Shown one piece after another: positions 5,321 to 7,538 of a stretch of DNA of 7,538 nt (its first letter is position 1; each line of letters starts with the position of its first letter). The DNA lies in contig CAISVC010000010.1 in NCBI GenBank assembly GCA_903888815.1, positions 1-7,538 of the forward strand, written 5' to 3'. The notes under the pieces were generated by a model. The model was not told the origin of the DNA and did no database searches. It saw only the letters and a program-made list of their open reading frames with translations. This stretch comes from an uncultured Fibrobacterota bacterium (GTDB lineage Bacteria; Fibrobacterota; Chitinivibrionia; Chitinivibrionales; Chitinispirillaceae). The translations under genes were made by a program, and so were the position numbers.

Positions 5321-7538
5321 ATGAAAACAACGGCTAACATTAAATGCTTTGTTCTGTTAATCGGAGCAATATCGGGCGTCGCTCTTGCTGCGTACGATCT
5401 TACCACCACGCAGGTTCAGTATGTCATGACCACGTCTCATCTGGATCTGCAGATGGACTGGACATGGCCAACGGCGCGCGACACTGACCTGCCGAATACC
5501 GTTAACTGCAACGTGTATCTTTTTCAAAAATATCCGAACTACGTAATCAATTTCGAAGGGTCTTATGGTTATCAATCACTGAAATCCACTCACCCTGCGC
5601 TGTACGACAGCATTAAAAAGTATGTCGCGCTGAAAAACTGGCATCCGTCCGCACTGGTCGCTTCAGGAGATTTTAACGTTGTAAATTTCGAATCCATTGT
5701 TCGTCAGATCTATTACGCCAACATTTTTTTTCAGACAGAGTTCGGTATGAAAGCATACGATCTTCTCCTGCCCGATAACTTCGGTTATGGTTTTTGGCTG
5801 CCTACCGTTGCCTATCATTGCGGCATCATCGGGTTTTCATCGCAGAAAATCTACTGCGAATGGCTGGCTCAGCCATCATGCGGATCGAGACCAATAAAAC
5901 CCTTCGACATGGGAGTGTGGGCAGGACCGGACGACAAGAGTATTATTGCTGTGGTTGATCCGCATACCTACGTGGGTTCCTGGAGTATGAACAACGACAG
6001 AATCACTACATTGTATAATACAACCGGAGTGCGTTGCAATATAAGCTATATGGGTAACGGTGACCATGGCGGGGGTTGCTGCTGCGGCACCCGTGGTTGC
6101 ACGGAAGCTAATGTGCAAAGCATGGAAGCTGCCATCAATCAAAACGCTACTGCCGCTACCAAAGTCGTGATACTGCCCGGCGATTCTATTTTCAAGGAAG
6201 TTCTTCCTTACAAAAACAGGTTGGTAACGTATAAAGGGGAATTTATCACCCGTTCTCATGGAGCGGGCGGATACACTTCGCGAGGCGAAATCAAGACGCT
6301 GAACAAAAGAAACGAGCTTCTTGCATATTCGGCCGAAGCCGCATCTGCGGTGGCCGATCTTTACGGTGCTGTCACCTATCCGACGGTGGCCATCCGTAAC
6401 GCATGGATACAGTTCCTTTGGCACCAGTTTCATGACGATCTTGGCGGCACATGCACCTGGCCGGCATATACGGGCTATACGATACCGGATGAAAACGCTG
6501 CAATCACAACGTTTACAAATATTCAGAATGCCGCAATAAACGGCGTCGCAGGCGGACTTATAACCAATGGCGTGCAGGGTGTGCCGGTCGTAGTGTATAA
6601 TTCGCTCGGTTTCGAACGCGAAGATGTTGTTGCCGTGGATTACACGCCTGCCGGGGCGAAACCCGCATACATTGCGGTTTACGGACCGGATGGTATAGAA
6701 GTACCGTCCCAGATCGTCGATGCCGTTGCTACGCCGATGAAGATAATTTTTATTGCCAAGGTGCCGTCTGCCGGTTTTTCGGTTTACGACGTGCGGACTT
6801 CGACCACGCCAAGTGCGCTTACTACAGGCCTCGCGGTTTCCACTACGCAGATCAGCAATAATTATTACACGGTAACAGTCAATGGCAGCGGTGATATTTC
6901 CAGCATTATTGATAAATCGCAGGGCAATGCGGAGATCCTGAGCGCTCCGATCCAGCTTCAGATAATGAACGACGCCGGTGATGCGTGGGAGTGTCCTTAT
7001 ACTACCATGACCTCGCAAATGGCCATTGTCAGTACCGTAACAGGAATAAGCGTTGTTGAGAACGGTAAGGCGCGTGTTACTCTGCGTGTTTCACGTTCTG
7101 GAAACGGATCTACATTCCAGCAGGACATTTCGCTTGCAGCCGGCGATGCAGGAAAGATCATCGAGGTTAAAAACACCATCAACTACAATACTAATTCCAG
7201 CATGCTGAAGGCGAGGTTCCCTTTTGTCGCCTCGAATGCGAATGCGACATACGATCTTCCTATCGGCACAATTCAGAGAGGTAACAACACATCTAACCTG
7301 TACGAAGTTCCTGCCATAAACTGGGCCGATATTTCCGGCGCCAATAACGGCGTCGCAGTACTAAGTGATTGCCGGTACGCATGGGACAAGCCGGCCAGCA
7401 ATGTGTTGCGGCTCACGCTGTCAGTTCAGGTAGGCGCATCCGGCAACTGGCAGGGAACAAACCCGGCCCAGATAGACATCGGACAGCATATTGCGGGATT
7501 TGCGGTTTGTCCTCACGCTGGTACCTGGCAGGCCGCGG
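5321..7538 (+). CDS. Secreted GH38 alpha-mannosidase, 3' end beyond the window
   Basis: The frame is open for 739 codons from ATG 5321 to the right edge; bacterial GH38 enzymes usually reach about 800-1100 residues. The enzyme should release alpha-linked mannose by a retaining, zinc-assisted mechanism. A signal peptide covers residues 1-23 (VALA site before AYDL). The zinc and catalytic set is visible: H40 and D42 in TTSHLDLQMDW, D152 in LPDNFGYGFWLP (zinc ligand and expected nucleophile), and H371 in HQFHDDLGGT. Other family landmarks are ESIVRQIYYAN (124-134), the TEFG segment (139-142) and GGYTSRGEIKTLNKRNE (316-332). From about residue 420 (VPVVVYNSLGFER) it continues into the beta-rich C-terminal domains of GH38. 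An unusual HGGGCCCGTRGC segment (249-260) adds four cysteines in a loop that is normally glycine-rich. The tail, where a sorting domain like those of GH29 and GH43 might be, is not visible. Export makes it a scavenger of external mannosides rather than a cytoplasmic enzyme. Confidence 0.9.
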   Translation, partial: MKTTANIKCFVLLIGAISGVALAAYDLTTTQVQYVMTTSHLDLQMDWTWPTARDTDLPNTVNCNVYLFQKYPNYVINFEGSYGYQSLKSTHPALYDSIKKYVALKNWHPSALVASGDFNVVNFESIVRQIYYANIFFQTEFGMKAYDLLLPDNFGYGFWLPTVAYHCGIIGFSSQKIYCEWLAQPSCGSRPIKPFDMGVWAGPDDKSIIAVVDPHTYVGSWSMNNDRITTLYNTTGVRCNISYMGNGDHGGGCCCGTRGCTEANVQSMEAAINQNATAATKVVILPGDSIFKEVLPYKNRLVTYKGEFITRSHGAGGYTSRGEIKTLNKRNELLAYSAEAASAVADLYGAVTYPTVAIRNAWIQFLWHQFHDDLGGTCTWPAYTGYTIPDENAAITTFTNIQNAAINGVAGGLITNGVQGVPVVVYNSLGFEREDVVAVDYTPAGAKPAYIAVYGPDGIEVPSQIVDAVATPMKIIFIAKVPSAGFSVYDVRTSTTPSALTTGLAVSTTQISNNYYTVTVNGSGDISSIIDKSQGNAEILSAPIQLQIMNDAGDAWECPYTTMTSQMAIVSTVTGISVVENGKARVTLRVSRSGNGSTFQQDISLAAGDAGKIIEVKNTINYNTNSSMLKARFPFVASNANATYDLPIGTIQRGNNTSNLYEVPAINWADISGANNGVAVLSDCRYAWDKPASNVLRLTLSVQVGASGNWQGTNPAQIDIGQHIAGFAVCPHAGTWQAA

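Noticed and set aside
4413..5330. 305-codon open frame on the minus strand
   Set aside because: It is antisense to the SUMF1-fold lipoprotein gene, which has clear family motifs. The minus-strand product has no domain or sensible start context.
5876..7018. Long open frame (380 codons) on the minus strand
   Set aside because: It lies wholly within the GH38 gene, whose zinc-site motifs and family landmarks fix the plus strand. The minus-strand product is rich in Arg, Cys and His with no recognisable domain, as expected of an antisense shadow.

Overview
The window comes from a bacterium that secretes glycoside hydrolases, most likely a member of the Fibrobacterota or the wider FCB (Fibrobacteres-Chlorobi-Bacteroidetes) group. 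Three things suggest this. The GH29 and GH43 enzymes both end in a short beta-rich tail of the Por/T9SS sorting-domain type (Y-D-[LI]-x-G near the end of the chain). A lipoprotein with a formylglycine-generating-enzyme (FGE/SUMF1) fold sits among the hydrolases. Every hydrolase starts with an export signal. The lineage is an inference from protein style; no rRNA or tRNA is present to test it.

Region 1 (1-571) is the odd part. It opens inside carA, the small subunit of carbamoyl-phosphate synthetase, whose homology stops abruptly near base 120. From base 121 a different reading frame, with codon use like that of the real genes, runs to a stop at 346-348 and is followed by a possible terminator hairpin. 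This is either a genomic deletion or insertion scar or an assembly or cloning chimera. The AT-rich stretch after it (about 415-560) holds a candidate promoter and a palindromic AAAACGTTTT site just before the first complete gene.

Region 2 (572-7538) is a run of four same-strand genes for extracellular glycan breakdown. They are a GH29 alpha-L-fucosidase with an F5/8-type C (CBM32-like) module; a GH43 enzyme resembling subfamily 12 (alpha-L-arabinofuranosidase or beta-xylosidase) with a C-terminal beta-sandwich; a SUMF1-fold lipoprotein that overlaps the GH43 stop by an ATGA junction; and a GH38 alpha-mannosidase that runs off the right edge. A terminator-like hairpin separates GH29 from GH43. 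The last three genes look like one transcript.

How they may work together: the GH29 enzyme would remove fucose, the GH43 enzyme arabinose or xylose, and the GH38 enzyme mannose, all outside the cytoplasm. A glycan carrying all three kinds of sugar, such as a plant complex N-glycan (alpha-1,3-fucose, beta-1,2-xylose, mannose core), would explain the grouping. Mixed plant cell-wall polymers would explain it as well. The SUMF1-fold lipoprotein lacks the paired active-site cysteines of true FGE, so it is more likely a binding or surface component than a sulfatase activator. No mobile element, tRNA, rRNA or CRISPR array was seen.
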